Translations under genes and position numbers: made by a program | In this document: positions 44,355-52,444 of the stretch, one piece after another | How positions within the stretch are numbered: position 1 is the first letter of the stretch | How the letters are laid out: the number at the start of each line of letters is the position of its first letter | Origin: Flavonifractor sp963557075 | Lineage (GTDB): Bacteria; Bacillota; Clostridia; Oscillospirales; Oscillospiraceae | Assembly: GCA_963557075.1 (NCBI GenBank) | Contig: CAUWDA010000006.1 | Span: 12,904-76,903 of the forward strand | Direction of reading: 5' to 3' | Length of the DNA: 64,000 nt | Notes under the pieces: generated by a model | What the model was told of the DNA's origin: nothing | The model's input: only the letters and a program-made list of their open reading frames with translations | Database searches by the model: none

Positions 44355-45686
44355 ATGCCGCACTCCAAAGAAGATATCATCCGCCTGGTCCGGGAGGAGG
44401 ACGTTAAGTTCATCCGCCTGCAGTTTACCGACATTTTCGGCCAGCTGAAGAACGTGGCCATCACCGCCTCCCAGATCGAGAAGGCGGTGAACAACCAGTG
44501 TATGTTCGATGGCTCGTCCATTGAGGGCTTCGTCCGCATCGACGAGTCCGACCAGTATCTGTACCCCGACCTGAAGTCCTATCGGGTGTTCCCCTGGCAG
44601 CCCCACCACGGCAAGGTGGCCCGGCTGATCTGCGACGTACACAACACCGACGGCTCTCCCTTCGCGGGCGACCCCCGCTATGTGCTCAAGCGGGCGCTGA
44701 AGAAGGCGGCGGACATGGGCTTCGACGCCTTCAATGTGGGTCCCGAGGCCGAGTTCTTCCTGTTCCAGACCGACGATGAGGGCAAGCCCACCACCAAGAC
44801 CAACGATGAGGCAGGCTACTTCGACCTGGGTCCCCTGGACCACGGGGAGTCCACCCGCCGGGAGATCTGCCTGGCGCTGGAGGCCATGAAGTTTGAGATC
44901 GAGGCATCTCACCACGAGTGTGCCGAGGGTCAGCACGAGATCGACTTCAAGTATGAGGAGGCGCTCCACGCCGCCGACAACATCATGACCTTCAAGCTGG
45001 CGGTCAAGACCCTGGCCCAGAAAAACGGCCTCCATGCCACCTTCATGCCCAAGCCCATCTTCGGTGTGGCGGGGTCGGGTATGCACACCAATATGTCGCT
45101 CTTCCGCAACGGCAAAAACGTATTTTATGACCCCAACGGCGAGCGGGGCCTGTCCAAGGAGGCCTACAGCTTCATCGCCGGACTGCTGGCCCATGTGAAG
45201 GGCATGGCCGCCATCACCAACCCTCTGGTCAACTCCTATAAGCGGCTGGTCCCCGGCTACGAGGCCCCCTGCTATCTGGCCTGGTCGGCCTCCAACCGGT
45301 CCGCTCTCATCCGCATCCCCGCCTCCCGGGGACAGTCCACCCGGGTGGAGCTGCGCTCCCCCGACCCGGCCTGCAACCCCTATCTCTCCTTTGCCGTCTG
45401 TCTGGCCGCCGGCCTGGACGGCATCGAGCGGGGCCTGACGCCTCCCGCCGAGATCACTGAGAACATCTATGCCATGGACGACGCCACACGGAAGAGCCAC
45501 GGCATCGACTCTCTGCCCGGCTCTCTGGAGGAGGCTATCCGCGCCCTGGAGGAGGACCAGCTGATCCTGGATACCCTGGGCAGCCATGTGGCCCACAACT
45601 ATCTGGAGGGCAAGAAGAAGGAGTGGGAGGAGTACCGCACCCGGGTGTCCTCCTGGGAGCGGGAGAAGTACATCATCAACTATTGA
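44355..45686 (+). CDS. glnA: Glutamine synthetase type I
   Basis: Condenses glutamate, ammonia and ATP. The 443-residue protein has FDGSSIEGF near residue 52, the metal-site NVGPEAEFFLF, GQHEIDFKY, NRSALIRIP and a C-terminal region compatible with the GSI-alpha class of Bacillota. The adenylylation tyrosine motif of the beta class is not evident, so control is likely by feedback and by expression. ATG at 44355 follows AAAGGGG. The ANTAR gene starts 33 bases after its stop on the same message. Confidence 0.95.
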   Translation: MPHSKEDIIRLVREEDVKFIRLQFTDIFGQLKNVAITASQIEKAVNNQCMFDGSSIEGFVRIDESDQYLYPDLKSYRVFPWQPHHGKVARLICDVHNTDGSPFAGDPRYVLKRALKKAADMGFDAFNVGPEAEFFLFQTDDEGKPTTKTNDEAGYFDLGPLDHGESTRREICLALEAMKFEIEASHHECAEGQHEIDFKYEEALHAADNIMTFKLAVKTLAQKNGLHATFMPKPIFGVAGSGMHTNMSLFRNGKNVFYDPNGERGLSKEAYSFIAGLLAHVKGMAAITNPLVNSYKRLVPGYEAPCYLAWSASNRSALIRIPASRGQSTRVELRSPDPACNPYLSFAVCLAAGLDGIERGLTPPAEITENIYAMDDATRKSHGIDSLPGSLEEAIRALEEDQLILDTLGSHVAHNYLEGKKKEWEEYRTRVSSWEREKYIINY

Positions 45687-45719
45687 CGACCCTGACCGAC
45701 CCGGCAGGAGTGAGTGGAT

Positions 45720-46253
45720 ATGGAAAAGGTGATCGTGGCCTTTGCAGGCCCGAACAACGGCAAGCGCATCCGCGACATACTGGAGCGGTCGGGTACTGCG
45801 TCCTGCCTGCTCTGCACCTCTGCCGACCAGGTGCGGCGCACCGTCCGGGAACAGCAGGTGCCCGCCGTGGTGTGCGGGTACAAATTCCCGGACGGCCCGG
45901 CGGAGCGGCTCTATGAGGATCTGCCCGCATACGCTCAGATGCTCATTGTGGCCGCCCAGAGCCTGCTGGATCTGGTGCAGCACCCGGAGATCCTGCTTCT
46001 GAGCGCTCCGGCCCACAGAGGTGAGCTGATCCGGGCGGTGGAGGAGCTGCTGGCCCGGACCCGGGCAGAGCCCCTGCTGCGCAGCGGGGAGGAGCGGGCG
46101 GTCATCGCGGCAGCCAAAGCCAGATTGATGGCGGAGGGGCTGACGGAGGAGGAGGCCCACCGGACCCTCCAGAAAAAGAGCATGGCGTCGGGGCTTCGGC
46201 TGGCGCAGGCGGCCCAACTGGTACTGACGGGCCGGTCAACCGCATATCGTTGA
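45720..46253 (+). CDS. ANTAR-domain antitermination regulator
   Basis: The 177-residue protein has an N-terminal receiver-like domain (MEKVIVAFAGPNNGKRIRDI, CTSADQVRRTV, VVCGYKFPDG) that lacks a clear phosphoacceptor set, and a C-terminal ANTAR helix bundle (AAKARLMAEGLTEEEAHR, KKSMASGLRLAQAAQL). ANTAR proteins bind paired hexaloop hairpins in leaders and prevent termination. Pairing with glnA is a known theme in Bacillota nitrogen control. The lack of an obvious Asp switch suggests it senses something other than a kinase. ATG at 45720 follows CAGGAG; a GTG six bases upstream is possible. Confidence 0.82.
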   Translation: MEKVIVAFAGPNNGKRIRDILERSGTASCLLCTSADQVRRTVREQQVPAVVCGYKFPDGPAERLYEDLPAYAQMLIVAAQSLLDLVQHPEILLLSAPAHRGELIRAVEELLARTRAEPLLRSGEERAVIAAAKARLMAEGLTEEEAHRTLQKKSMASGLRLAQAAQLVLTGRSTAYR

Positions 46254-46269
46254 GAGACAGTACAGTCTC

Positions 46270-46305
46270 GCGGCGGCAGTCCGGGAAGGACTGCCGCCGC
46301 TTTTT
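46270..46305 (+). terminator. Terminator of the glnA-ANTAR unit
   Basis: A 13-bp stem (GCGGCGGCAGTCC and complement), loop GGGAA, then TTTTT. Confidence 0.88.
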
Positions 46306-46348
46306 CCTGTCTGGAGGGACGCTCCTCCGGAGGCAAGGAGGGTATGCC

Positions 46349-47566
46349 ATGACGAGGATCAACGAGAATTTCCGCAAGCTGCCCGGCTGTTATCTCTTTT
46401 CCGAGGTGGCCCGCCGGGTGGCGGCCTGCCGGGGGAAGGGCCCGGACCGGCCCCTGCTCCGGCTGGGGATCGGGGATGTGCCCGGTCCGCTGCCCGCCGC
46501 CGTCACCGCCGCCATGGGCCGGGCGGTGGAGGAGATGGGCACCGTCCGGGGATTTCGGGGCTATGGCCCGGAGCAGGGCTATCCCTTTCTCCGGGAGGCC
46601 ATCGCCCGGTGGGACTATGAGAGCCGGGGAGTGGATATCCGCCCCGAGGAGATCTTTGTGTCCGACGGGGCCAAGAGCGACTGCGGCAGCATCGGGGAGC
46701 TCTTCGGCGGGGACAATGTGGTGGCGGTGTGCGACCCGGTCTATCCCGTCTATGTGGACGCCAGCGCCATGGCGGGCCGGGCCGGGGACTACGATGCCGC
46801 CGCCGGGCGGTGGACCGGGCTGGTCTATCTGCCCTGCGTGGCGGAGAACGGCTTTGTGCCGGAGCTGCCGGAGGGGCGGGCCGACCTGATCTATCTCTGC
46901 TTTCCCAACAACCCCACCGGAGCGGCGGCGACCCGGGCCCAGCTGAAGGTTTGGGTGGACTACGCCAACCGGACCGGGGCGGTCATCCTGTTTGACAGCG
47001 CCTATGAGGCCTTCATCAGCGACCCGGAGCTTCCCCGCTCCATTTTTGAGATCGAGGGGGCCAGGACCTGTGCCATCGAGTTCCGCTCCTTCTCCAAGAC
47101 CGCGGGATTTACCGGCACCCGCTGCGCCTATACCGTCATCCCCAGGGAGCTGGAGCGGGGCGGTCTGTCCCTCAACCGGCTGTGGGGCCGCCGTCGGTCG
47201 GCCAAGTGCAACGGTGTGGCCTATGTGGTCCAGCGGGGCGCTCAGGCGGTGTACAGCCCGGAGGGGCGGGCCCAGGTGGCGGAGAGTCTGGCCGGATACC
47301 GCCGCAGCGCCGGGGTGCTCCGCAAGGGCCTGGACGCCGCCGGGTTGACGGTGTACGGCGGGGAGCACGCCCCCTATCTCTGGGTCAGGACGCCGGGGGG
47401 CATGGGCTCCTGGGCCTTTTTCGACCTGCTGCTGGAGCGGGCCGGCGTGGTGGTCACGCCCGGCGCCGGCTTCGGCCCCAGCGGGGAGGGCTATGTTCGC
47501 CTTTCCGCCTTTTGTGCTCCGGAGACAGCCGCCCAGGCAGCGGAGCGCATCGGGGAGAGCCTGTAG
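46349..47566 (+). CDS. dapL: LL-diaminopimelate aminotransferase
   Basis: Makes LL-diaminopimelate directly from tetrahydrodipicolinate with glutamate, short-cutting the acylated routes to lysine and peptidoglycan. The 405-residue enzyme begins MTRINENFRKLPGCYLF and has LRLGIGDVPGPLP, SDGAKSDCGSI, CFPNNPTGAAAT and the PLP lysine in EFRSFSKTAGFTGTRCAY, the DapL signature. ATG at 46349 follows AAGGAGG. It has no linked dap genes. Confidence 0.9.
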   Translation: MTRINENFRKLPGCYLFSEVARRVAACRGKGPDRPLLRLGIGDVPGPLPAAVTAAMGRAVEEMGTVRGFRGYGPEQGYPFLREAIARWDYESRGVDIRPEEIFVSDGAKSDCGSIGELFGGDNVVAVCDPVYPVYVDASAMAGRAGDYDAAAGRWTGLVYLPCVAENGFVPELPEGRADLIYLCFPNNPTGAAATRAQLKVWVDYANRTGAVILFDSAYEAFISDPELPRSIFEIEGARTCAIEFRSFSKTAGFTGTRCAYTVIPRELERGGLSLNRLWGRRRSAKCNGVAYVVQRGAQAVYSPEGRAQVAESLAGYRRSAGVLRKGLDAAGLTVYGGEHAPYLWVRTPGGMGSWAFFDLLLERAGVVVTPGAGFGPSGEGYVRLSAFCAPETAAQAAERIGESL

Positions 47567-47592
47567 GAGATAGGAGATAGGAGATAGGAGAT
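47564..47592. repeat. Four 7-bp TAGGAGA tandem repeats at the dapL stop
   Basis: TAGGAGA is repeated at 47564, 47571, 47578 and 47585; the first TAG is the dapL stop codon. A slippage-prone microsatellite with no clear function. Confidence 0.85.
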
Positions 47593-47619
47593 AAAGAGAG
47601 TGTGGAGGGGGAAGAGACG

Positions 47620-47649
47620 AAAAAAGACCGCCGGAAGGCGGTCTTTTTT
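47620..47649. terminator. Terminator between dapL and the ECF gene
   Basis: A 13-bp stem (AAAAAAGACCGCC and complement), loop GGAA, with T6 on both strands; serves both converging genes. Confidence 0.9.
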
Positions 47650-47700
47650 CATGGAGGAGGACAGATGTATGGGAAGCCTGGGCCTGTTCGGCGGCGCAGG

Positions 47701-48270
47701 TCAGGCCAGCTTCAGATGGGAGCGCTTGAGGGCCTTGCGGATCAGGGTGCACAGCAGAGGAGCGGCCACCAGAGCCACCACGGCATTGAAGATGGAGGCG
47801 GGGAGCTTGAGGGGCAGGGTGGCCAGAGCGGCGGCAGGGGTCAGACCCTCCACCAGCAGGCCGTTGTAGAAATAGCTCTTCATAAAATAGAGCACATAGT
47901 AGATGGCGCAGCCCAGCGCCGCGCCGGACAGGCAGCGGGCATAGGTGGGCGCCTCCCGGTGGGACGCCTTCCACATCACCAGACCGGCGCCCAGTCCCAT
48001 GGCGCCCTTGGTGAGGAAGGTGATCCAGAACTCCGAGAAGAACCGGGGATCGGTGAAGTCAAAGAGCATGGAGCCCAGGCCGGAGGCCAGTCCGCCGATG
48101 GGGCCCAGCAGCAGGCCGGACAGGCAGCACATGATGTTGGCCAGGGTAAAGGAGGTGTTCCCTCCGATGGCGATGGGCATGGTGATGCGCAGATAATTGC
48201 TGACGAATACCAGGGCGGCCATCATAGCCAGCACGGCGATCTTCAGCGCGGAGCTGGAGCGGGTTTTCAT
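47701..48270 (-). CDS. ECF transporter S component
   Basis: The 190-residue protein has six hydrophobic segments and the S-component layout: ALKIAVLAMMAALVFVSNYL, then SFTLANIMCCLSGLLLGPIG and GSMLFDFTDPRFFSEF. The early ALxxAVxxA-like helix contacts the shared T component. The bound vitamin or cofactor is not decided by sequence, and the leader of about 25 bases has no room for a riboswitch. ATG at 48270 follows AAGGATG. No A or T components are in the window, so it must use a shared module. Confidence 0.82.
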   Translation of the reverse strand: MKTRSSSALKIAVLAMMAALVFVSNYLRITMPIAIGGNTSFTLANIMCCLSGLLLGPIGGLASGLGSMLFDFTDPRFFSEFWITFLTKGAMGLGAGLVMWKASHREAPTYARCLSGAALGCAIYYVLYFMKSYFYNGLLVEGLTPAAALATLPLKLPASIFNAVVALVAAPLLCTLIRKALKRSHLKLA

Positions 48271-48303
48271 GAGAACACATCCTTCTTTCTGCTTTCTGCC
48301 CCG

Positions 48304-48332
48304 ATTATAGCACCGGACTGACCTTGATTCAA
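48304..48332 (-). promoter_or_regulatory. ECF S-component promoter
   Basis: Minus strand: TTGAAT (48327-48332), 17 bases, TATAAT (48304-48309). Confidence 0.7.
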
Positions 48333-48372
48333 ACGTCAGATATAGAAAAAATAATAAGGTCAGATGGGACAA

Positions 48373-48406
48373 AAAAGCATCCGCAGCCTGCGCTGCGGAT
48401 GCTTTT
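48373..48406 (-). terminator. uraA terminator
   Basis: A 14-bp stem (AAAAGCATCCGCAG and complement), loop CCTGCG, followed on the minus strand by TTTTTTG. Confidence 0.85.
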
Positions 48407-48414
48407 AAACTGGA

Positions 48415-49815
48415 TCAGTAGCGGCCGAAGTCGCCGGAGCGGCCCTCGGTGACGTCGGAGCCGAACTCATAGTCCTTGCCGGGCAGGATAGCGTTGAGCG
48501 CGATACCGGCAATGGCGGCGATGGCCAGGTTGGTCAGGGTGACGTGGGCCCCACCCACAGAGAAGGTGATGCCGCCGGAGAAGCCCAGACCGCACACCAG
48601 AATGACGGCGGCGATGATGAGGTTGCGGGAGTTGGTGAAGTCCACCCGGTTTTCCACCACGTTGCGCACGCCGATGGCGGAGATCATGCCGTACAGGATG
48701 AAGGACACGCCGCCGATGATGGCGGTGGGGATGGAGTTGACCAGGGCGGCGAAGGCGGGGGAGAAGGAGAGCACCACCGCGTAGATGGCGGCCAGACGGA
48801 CCACCTTGGGATCATACACCTGGGAGAGCACCAGCACGCCGGTGTTCTCGCCGTAAGTGGTGTTGGCGGGGCCGCCGAACAGGCCGGCCAGGGAGGTGGC
48901 GATACCGTCGCCGATGAGGGTGCGGTGGAGGCCGGGGTCCTCCATGAAGGAAGCGCCCACGGTGGCGGAGATGGCGGACATGTCGCCGATGTGCTCCATC
49001 ATGGCGGCGATGGCGATGGGGGCCATGACCAGGATGGAGGTCAGGTCAAACTTGGCCACAGAGCCGGAGAAGTCGGCGATGAAGGGCTGCCAGCCGATGG
49101 GGGCGGCGGCGGCCACGCTGGAGAAATCCATCAGGGGGATCACGTTGCCGGCGGCATCCAGGGCGGTGGCCCCCATGGTGTTGGCGATAACGGCGATGAT
49201 GTAGGAACCCACCACGCCCAGCAGGATGGGGATGATCTTGATCATGCCCTTGCCCCAGATGTTGGCCACGATGATGATGGCCATGGCCACCAGGGCCAGC
49301 CACCAACAGCTCTTGGCGTTGTTGACGGCGGAGGGGGCCAGGTTCAGGCCGATGAGGATGATGATGGGGCCGGTGACCACCGGGGGCAGGAAGCGCATGA
49401 CCTTCTTCACGCCCACCAGCTTAATGATGGCGGCCAGGATGACATAGAGCAGGCCGGCCACCACGATGCCGCCGCAGGCATATTGCAGCTTGACGGCGGG
49501 GTCCATACCGGCGTATTTTCCGGTGTCCAGCGCGGCCACAGCGGCAAAGCCGCCCAGGTAGGCGAAGGAGGAGCCCAGGAAAGCGGGGACCTTCAGCTTG
49601 GTGCATACATGGAAAAACAGGGTGCCGATACCGGCGAAGAACAGGGTGGTCTGGATGGACAGGGGCAGGCCGTAGCCCTGTACCAGGATGGGGACCAGCA
49701 CGGTGGCGCCGAACATGGCGAACATGTGCTGCAGGCCCAGGATGAGCATCTTGGGCAGTCCCAGGGAACGGGCGTCCCGGATGGGCTCGCTGCCAGGGGT
49801 GCGGTTGTTGTTCAT
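48415..49815 (-). CDS. uraA: Uracil/xanthine permease of the NCS2 family
   Basis: A 466-residue membrane protein with about 14 helices. Motifs of the uracil branch are PAFLGSSFAYLGGF, MEHIGDMSAISATVG and GGPANTTYGENTGV, where Glu of the HIGD region and the NTTYGENTG block line the substrate site; xanthine carriers usually have a different sequence here. Import of uracil by proton symport is expected. ATG at 49815 follows AGAGGAG. It is preceded by a 265-base leader with three short ORFs and an intrinsic terminator. Confidence 0.9.
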   Translation of the reverse strand: MNNNRTPGSEPIRDARSLGLPKMLILGLQHMFAMFGATVLVPILVQGYGLPLSIQTTLFFAGIGTLFFHVCTKLKVPAFLGSSFAYLGGFAAVAALDTGKYAGMDPAVKLQYACGGIVVAGLLYVILAAIIKLVGVKKVMRFLPPVVTGPIIILIGLNLAPSAVNNAKSCWWLALVAMAIIIVANIWGKGMIKIIPILLGVVGSYIIAVIANTMGATALDAAGNVIPLMDFSSVAAAAPIGWQPFIADFSGSVAKFDLTSILVMAPIAIAAMMEHIGDMSAISATVGASFMEDPGLHRTLIGDGIATSLAGLFGGPANTTYGENTGVLVLSQVYDPKVVRLAAIYAVVLSFSPAFAALVNSIPTAIIGGVSFILYGMISAIGVRNVVENRVDFTNSRNLIIAAVILVCGLGFSGGITFSVGGAHVTLTNLAIAAIAGIALNAILPGKDYEFGSDVTEGRSGDFGRY

Positions 49816-49849
49816 AACGATCTCCTCTCTTATGTGTGGGCAGAAAACT

Positions 49850-49912
49850 TCATGCGCCTGGGTCGTGCCGCAAAAACAGGGAAAACGACGCGCACATAAA
49901 GTTTTTACGCAT
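49850..49912 (-). CDS. Leader short ORF 3 of uraA (20 aa)
   Basis: ATG at 49912 follows GGGGAGGG with six bases between; it encodes MRKNFMCASFSLFLRHDPGA and stops 35 bases before uraA. It overlaps the end of short ORF 2. Whether it is translated is not known, but spacing to a good ribosome-binding site supports it. Confidence 0.45.
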   Translation of the reverse strand: MRKNFMCASFSLFLRHDPGA

Positions 49913-50012
49913 GTGGGCCCTCCCCGGCCCACGCGCTGAGATTCCATGCCGTGCTTCTGCACAGCAAAAAAGCAACTGCTTTTTCTGGAGAAAAAACAAT
50001 TGCTCCTCTCAT
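49905..50012 (-). CDS. Leader short ORF 2 of uraA (35 aa)
   Basis: ATG at 50012 overlaps the stop of short ORF 1 (ATGA). It encodes MRGAIVFSPEKAVAFLLCRS and 15 more residues. The intrinsic terminator at 49966-50004 lies inside this frame, so a translating ribosome would disrupt it. Confidence 0.4.
   Translation of the reverse strand: MRGAIVFSPEKAVAFLLCRSTAWNLSAWAGEGPHA
49966..50004 (-). terminator. Leader terminator (attenuator) of uraA
   Basis: Arms AGCAATTGTTTTTTC and GAAAAAGCAGTTGCT with loop TCCA are followed by TTTTTT on the minus strand. It lies 110 bases after the predicted start of transcription and well before uraA. Confidence 0.65.
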
Positions 50013-50050
50013 GGCGTCCGTCCTGAAAACAAAGCCAGCCCCGCTCCCAT
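50009..50050 (-). CDS. Leader short ORF 1 of uraA (13 aa)
   Basis: ATG at 50050 follows GGAGGTG with a six-base spacer and encodes MGAGLALFSGRTP. Its stop overlaps the start of short ORF 2, the standard sign of coupled translation. Confidence 0.45.
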   Translation of the reverse strand: MGAGLALFSGRTP

Positions 50051-50086
50051 GACAGACACCTCCTGCCCTATCCCGAAATCTTCAAT

Positions 50087-50115
50087 ATTATATCAGCTTA
50101 CGTCTCAATATGCAA
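50087..50115 (-). promoter_or_regulatory. uraA promoter
   Basis: Minus strand: TTGCAT (50110-50115), 17 bases, TATAAT (50087-50092), giving a leader of about 265 bases. Confidence 0.7.
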
Positions 50116-50259
50116 GACCAAAGAATGGGAGACCTTTTTGCGTCTGGACTGACAACTTTCAGCTCTGTTAATTTCACTGTGTATGCCATTGTATCAGGCA
50201 GAAAAGTATAGTAAGATAAATAAAAAGTAGGTTTGAAGTTGATGGTGGCGTGACGTATC

Positions 50260-50688
50260 ATGAAAAGGTTTAACATACAAATGGTAGATAATACCGTTTC
50301 CTTGGAATGGTGGAAAACGATCATCCATCATTTCATTAGAGCAGGCGATAATTTCGAGTTGCGGTGCTGGAAGGAAGAAACGCAAGAAATTTTACAAGCA
50401 AAACGATATGGTGAAGCAATCGAGGATGGTAACGAAATATCGATAAAAGGAATTCTTCCAGATGCGCTTCTATCAGAATTGATGGAAGAAGATCCAACAG
50501 ATAAAGAAATCTACAATAAAATGACAAAGTACTTTACGATCAATGTAAAAAATGAACTGTGTGATCTTTGCAGTGCGCACTACGGAACAGAAATGTATAT
50601 TGCAATAAATTGTGATAAGGATATATCATTTTTCGAGCAGGTAATGGGTCAATACTCTGACGATTATTTCAGCATCGGAGAGTGGTAA
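50260..50688 (+). CDS. AT-rich uncharacterised protein (142 aa)
   Basis: Reads MKRFNIQMVDNTVSLEWWKT and on through ELRCWKEETQEIL and YFTINVKNELCDLC to FFEQVMGQYSDDYFSIGEW. It is acidic, soluble and without signal or membrane segments, a profile often seen in immunity-type proteins, but no family is recognised. Codon use and base composition are strikingly AT-rich against the surrounding high-GC genes, so recent transfer is likely. The ribosome-binding site is weak (GGTGG at a distance). Stop codon is 25 bases before the transglutaminase-like gene. Confidence 0.6.
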   Translation: MKRFNIQMVDNTVSLEWWKTIIHHFIRAGDNFELRCWKEETQEILQAKRYGEAIEDGNEISIKGILPDALLSELMEEDPTDKEIYNKMTKYFTINVKNELCDLCSAHYGTEMYIAINCDKDISFFEQVMGQYSDDYFSIGEW

Positions 50689-50713
50689 AGAAAAACGGGA
50701 GGAGGCCGGAGTT

Positions 50714-52054
50714 ATGACCAAAAACGAAGCCTTTCTGCATCTGAACGACGCCCTGCCCGCCGACATCGCCCGGCGGAAGGAGATGGGGGATTTGGAGGGG
50801 GCCGTCCGGCTCATTGACCGCCGCCTGTCCGAGGGCGTGCAGCCCCTGCTGATCCCCCGGCTGGAGGCGGAGCGGCTGCGGCTGAGCCGCCTGCGGGAGG
50901 ACTATCCCTATCCCGCCGGGAAGGCGCTGGAGATGATACAGGAGGAGTGGCCCCAGTGCACGCAGGCCCAGTTTGACGCCCTGCTGGACGGCGGGCGCAT
51001 CGACTGGCGCATGATCGACGGGAGGCTGCACTGTCACAGTGAATTTTTGGAGTCCCTGCGTATCTATCCTCAGGAGGCCCCCGGCCTGCGCCGGGAGGAG
51101 ACCGACCACACCGTCCGGGATACGGTGCTGTCCCGGATGGAGGAGCGGGGGGAACTGACCGCCCGCATTACGGTGCGTGCCGCGATCCGGGCCCTGGTCC
51201 CTACGGAGGGGCGGGAGGTCCAGGCGTGGCTGCCCATCCCGGCGGCCTGCCCCCAGCAGAGCGGGATCTGTATCCTGGAGCATACGCCGGGGGGCGTGGC
51301 CGCGCCGGAGCAGGCGCCGCAGCGCACCATGTGGTGGCGCACCCGGGGCGGGAAGGAGTTTACCGTGACCTACCGCTATCTGTTCCGGGCCCGGTATGTG
51401 GACCCCATGGCCCTGCCGCTGGACCCGGTGCAGCCCACCTTTGATCTGGAAGAGCAGGCGCCCCATATCGTCTTTACCCCCTACCTGCGGGGGCTGGCGG
51501 CAGAGATCTGCCGGGGCTGCTCCACTCCGGCGGAGAAGGCCAGGGCCATCTATGACTATGTGACGGGCCGGGTGGACTACCGCTACCAGCCCGCCTATCT
51601 CCAGCTGGACTGCATCGCGGACCAGTGCGCCAAGACCCTGCGGGGGGACTGCGGGGTGTTTGCCCTGCTCTTTATCACGCTGTGCCGGATCGCCGGGATC
51701 CCGGCCCGGTGGCAGAGCGGACTGGCAGTCCGCCCGGACAGCGTAGGCCCCCACGACTGGGCCATGTTCTATCTGGCGCCCCACGGCTGGCTGTGGGCCG
51801 ACTGCTCCTTCGGCTCCTCCGCCCGGCGCAGCGGAGAGGACGGCCGCCGGCGCCACTACTTTGGCAGCCTGGACCCCTGGCGCATGGTGTCCAACTCCGC
51901 GTTCCAGGCCCCGCTCACCCCGCCTGTGCCGGATTGGCGGCAGGACCCCTACGACAACCAGGTGGGGGAGCTGATGGTGGATGGCCGGGGGCTGTCCGCT
52001 GGAGAGCGGGAGACCAGCCAGGAGCTGCTGGATTTTGAGCTGCTGGAGGATTGA
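50714..52054 (+). CDS. Transglutaminase-like domain protein
   Basis: The 446-residue protein has a transglutaminase/protease-like core in its C-terminal half: Cys in LRGDCGVFALLF near residue 313, His in GPHDWAMFYL and Asp in WLWADCSFG, the papain-like triad. Its N-terminal half (residues 1-210) is a helical then beta-rich region of unknown role. No signal peptide, so it is cytoplasmic. It may be a peptidase or amidase rather than a cross-linker. Start ATG follows GGGAGGAGG. Confidence 0.82.
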   Translation: MTKNEAFLHLNDALPADIARRKEMGDLEGAVRLIDRRLSEGVQPLLIPRLEAERLRLSRLREDYPYPAGKALEMIQEEWPQCTQAQFDALLDGGRIDWRMIDGRLHCHSEFLESLRIYPQEAPGLRREETDHTVRDTVLSRMEERGELTARITVRAAIRALVPTEGREVQAWLPIPAACPQQSGICILEHTPGGVAAPEQAPQRTMWWRTRGGKEFTVTYRYLFRARYVDPMALPLDPVQPTFDLEEQAPHIVFTPYLRGLAAEICRGCSTPAEKARAIYDYVTGRVDYRYQPAYLQLDCIADQCAKTLRGDCGVFALLFITLCRIAGIPARWQSGLAVRPDSVGPHDWAMFYLAPHGWLWADCSFGSSARRSGEDGRRRHYFGSLDPWRMVSNSAFQAPLTPPVPDWRQDPYDNQVGELMVDGRGLSAGERETSQELLDFELLED

Positions 52055-52107
52055 GCCCCGACCGCCGCAGCGAAGCAAAGGACAGAACAGACCGTTACCG
52101 TTAGAGT

Positions 52108-52408
52108 AAACGCAAGCGTCCGTTGCCAAAGGCAACAGACGCTTGCGTTTGTTTGTCAATAAACCCTGCCAGCCAAAGGACTCGGAGGGAAAGATAGTGT
52201 GAAAGACTGCCCCGCAGGGCGATTCGGAGCGCAACCGCCGTAAGGCGGCACTTAGCGCGGAGATAAACCATCAGGGTTGTCTTTCGCGTCCAGTCAAACA
52301 CTTTTTGAAACTTTTTAGAAGTTTCAAAAAGTGCTTCAGCTTGTCGAAAAAACTTTTTCGACAAGCTGAACGCAAGCGTCCGTTGCCAAAGGCAACGGAC
52401 GCTTGCGT
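52108..52408. repeat. Cluster of four long palindromes
   Basis: Hairpins: 52108-52150 and 52370-52408 share the arm ACGCAAGCGTCCGTTGCC with loop AAA (the second is perfect); 52299-52333 has arms CACTTTTTGAAACT/AGTTTCAAAAAGTG; 52335-52370 has arms TTCAGCTTGTCGAAAAA and complement. The two outer copies frame about 300 bp that lacks a supportable gene. This covers the 52055-52444 gap. Confidence 0.85.
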
Positions 52409-52444
52409 ATTTATTGTGGGGAAAAACGGCGGGGAGGGGGCGGT

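Noticed and set aside
48271..48303. Riboswitch before the ECF S component
   Set aside because: The promoter leaves only about 25 bases of leader, too short for any known vitamin riboswitch.
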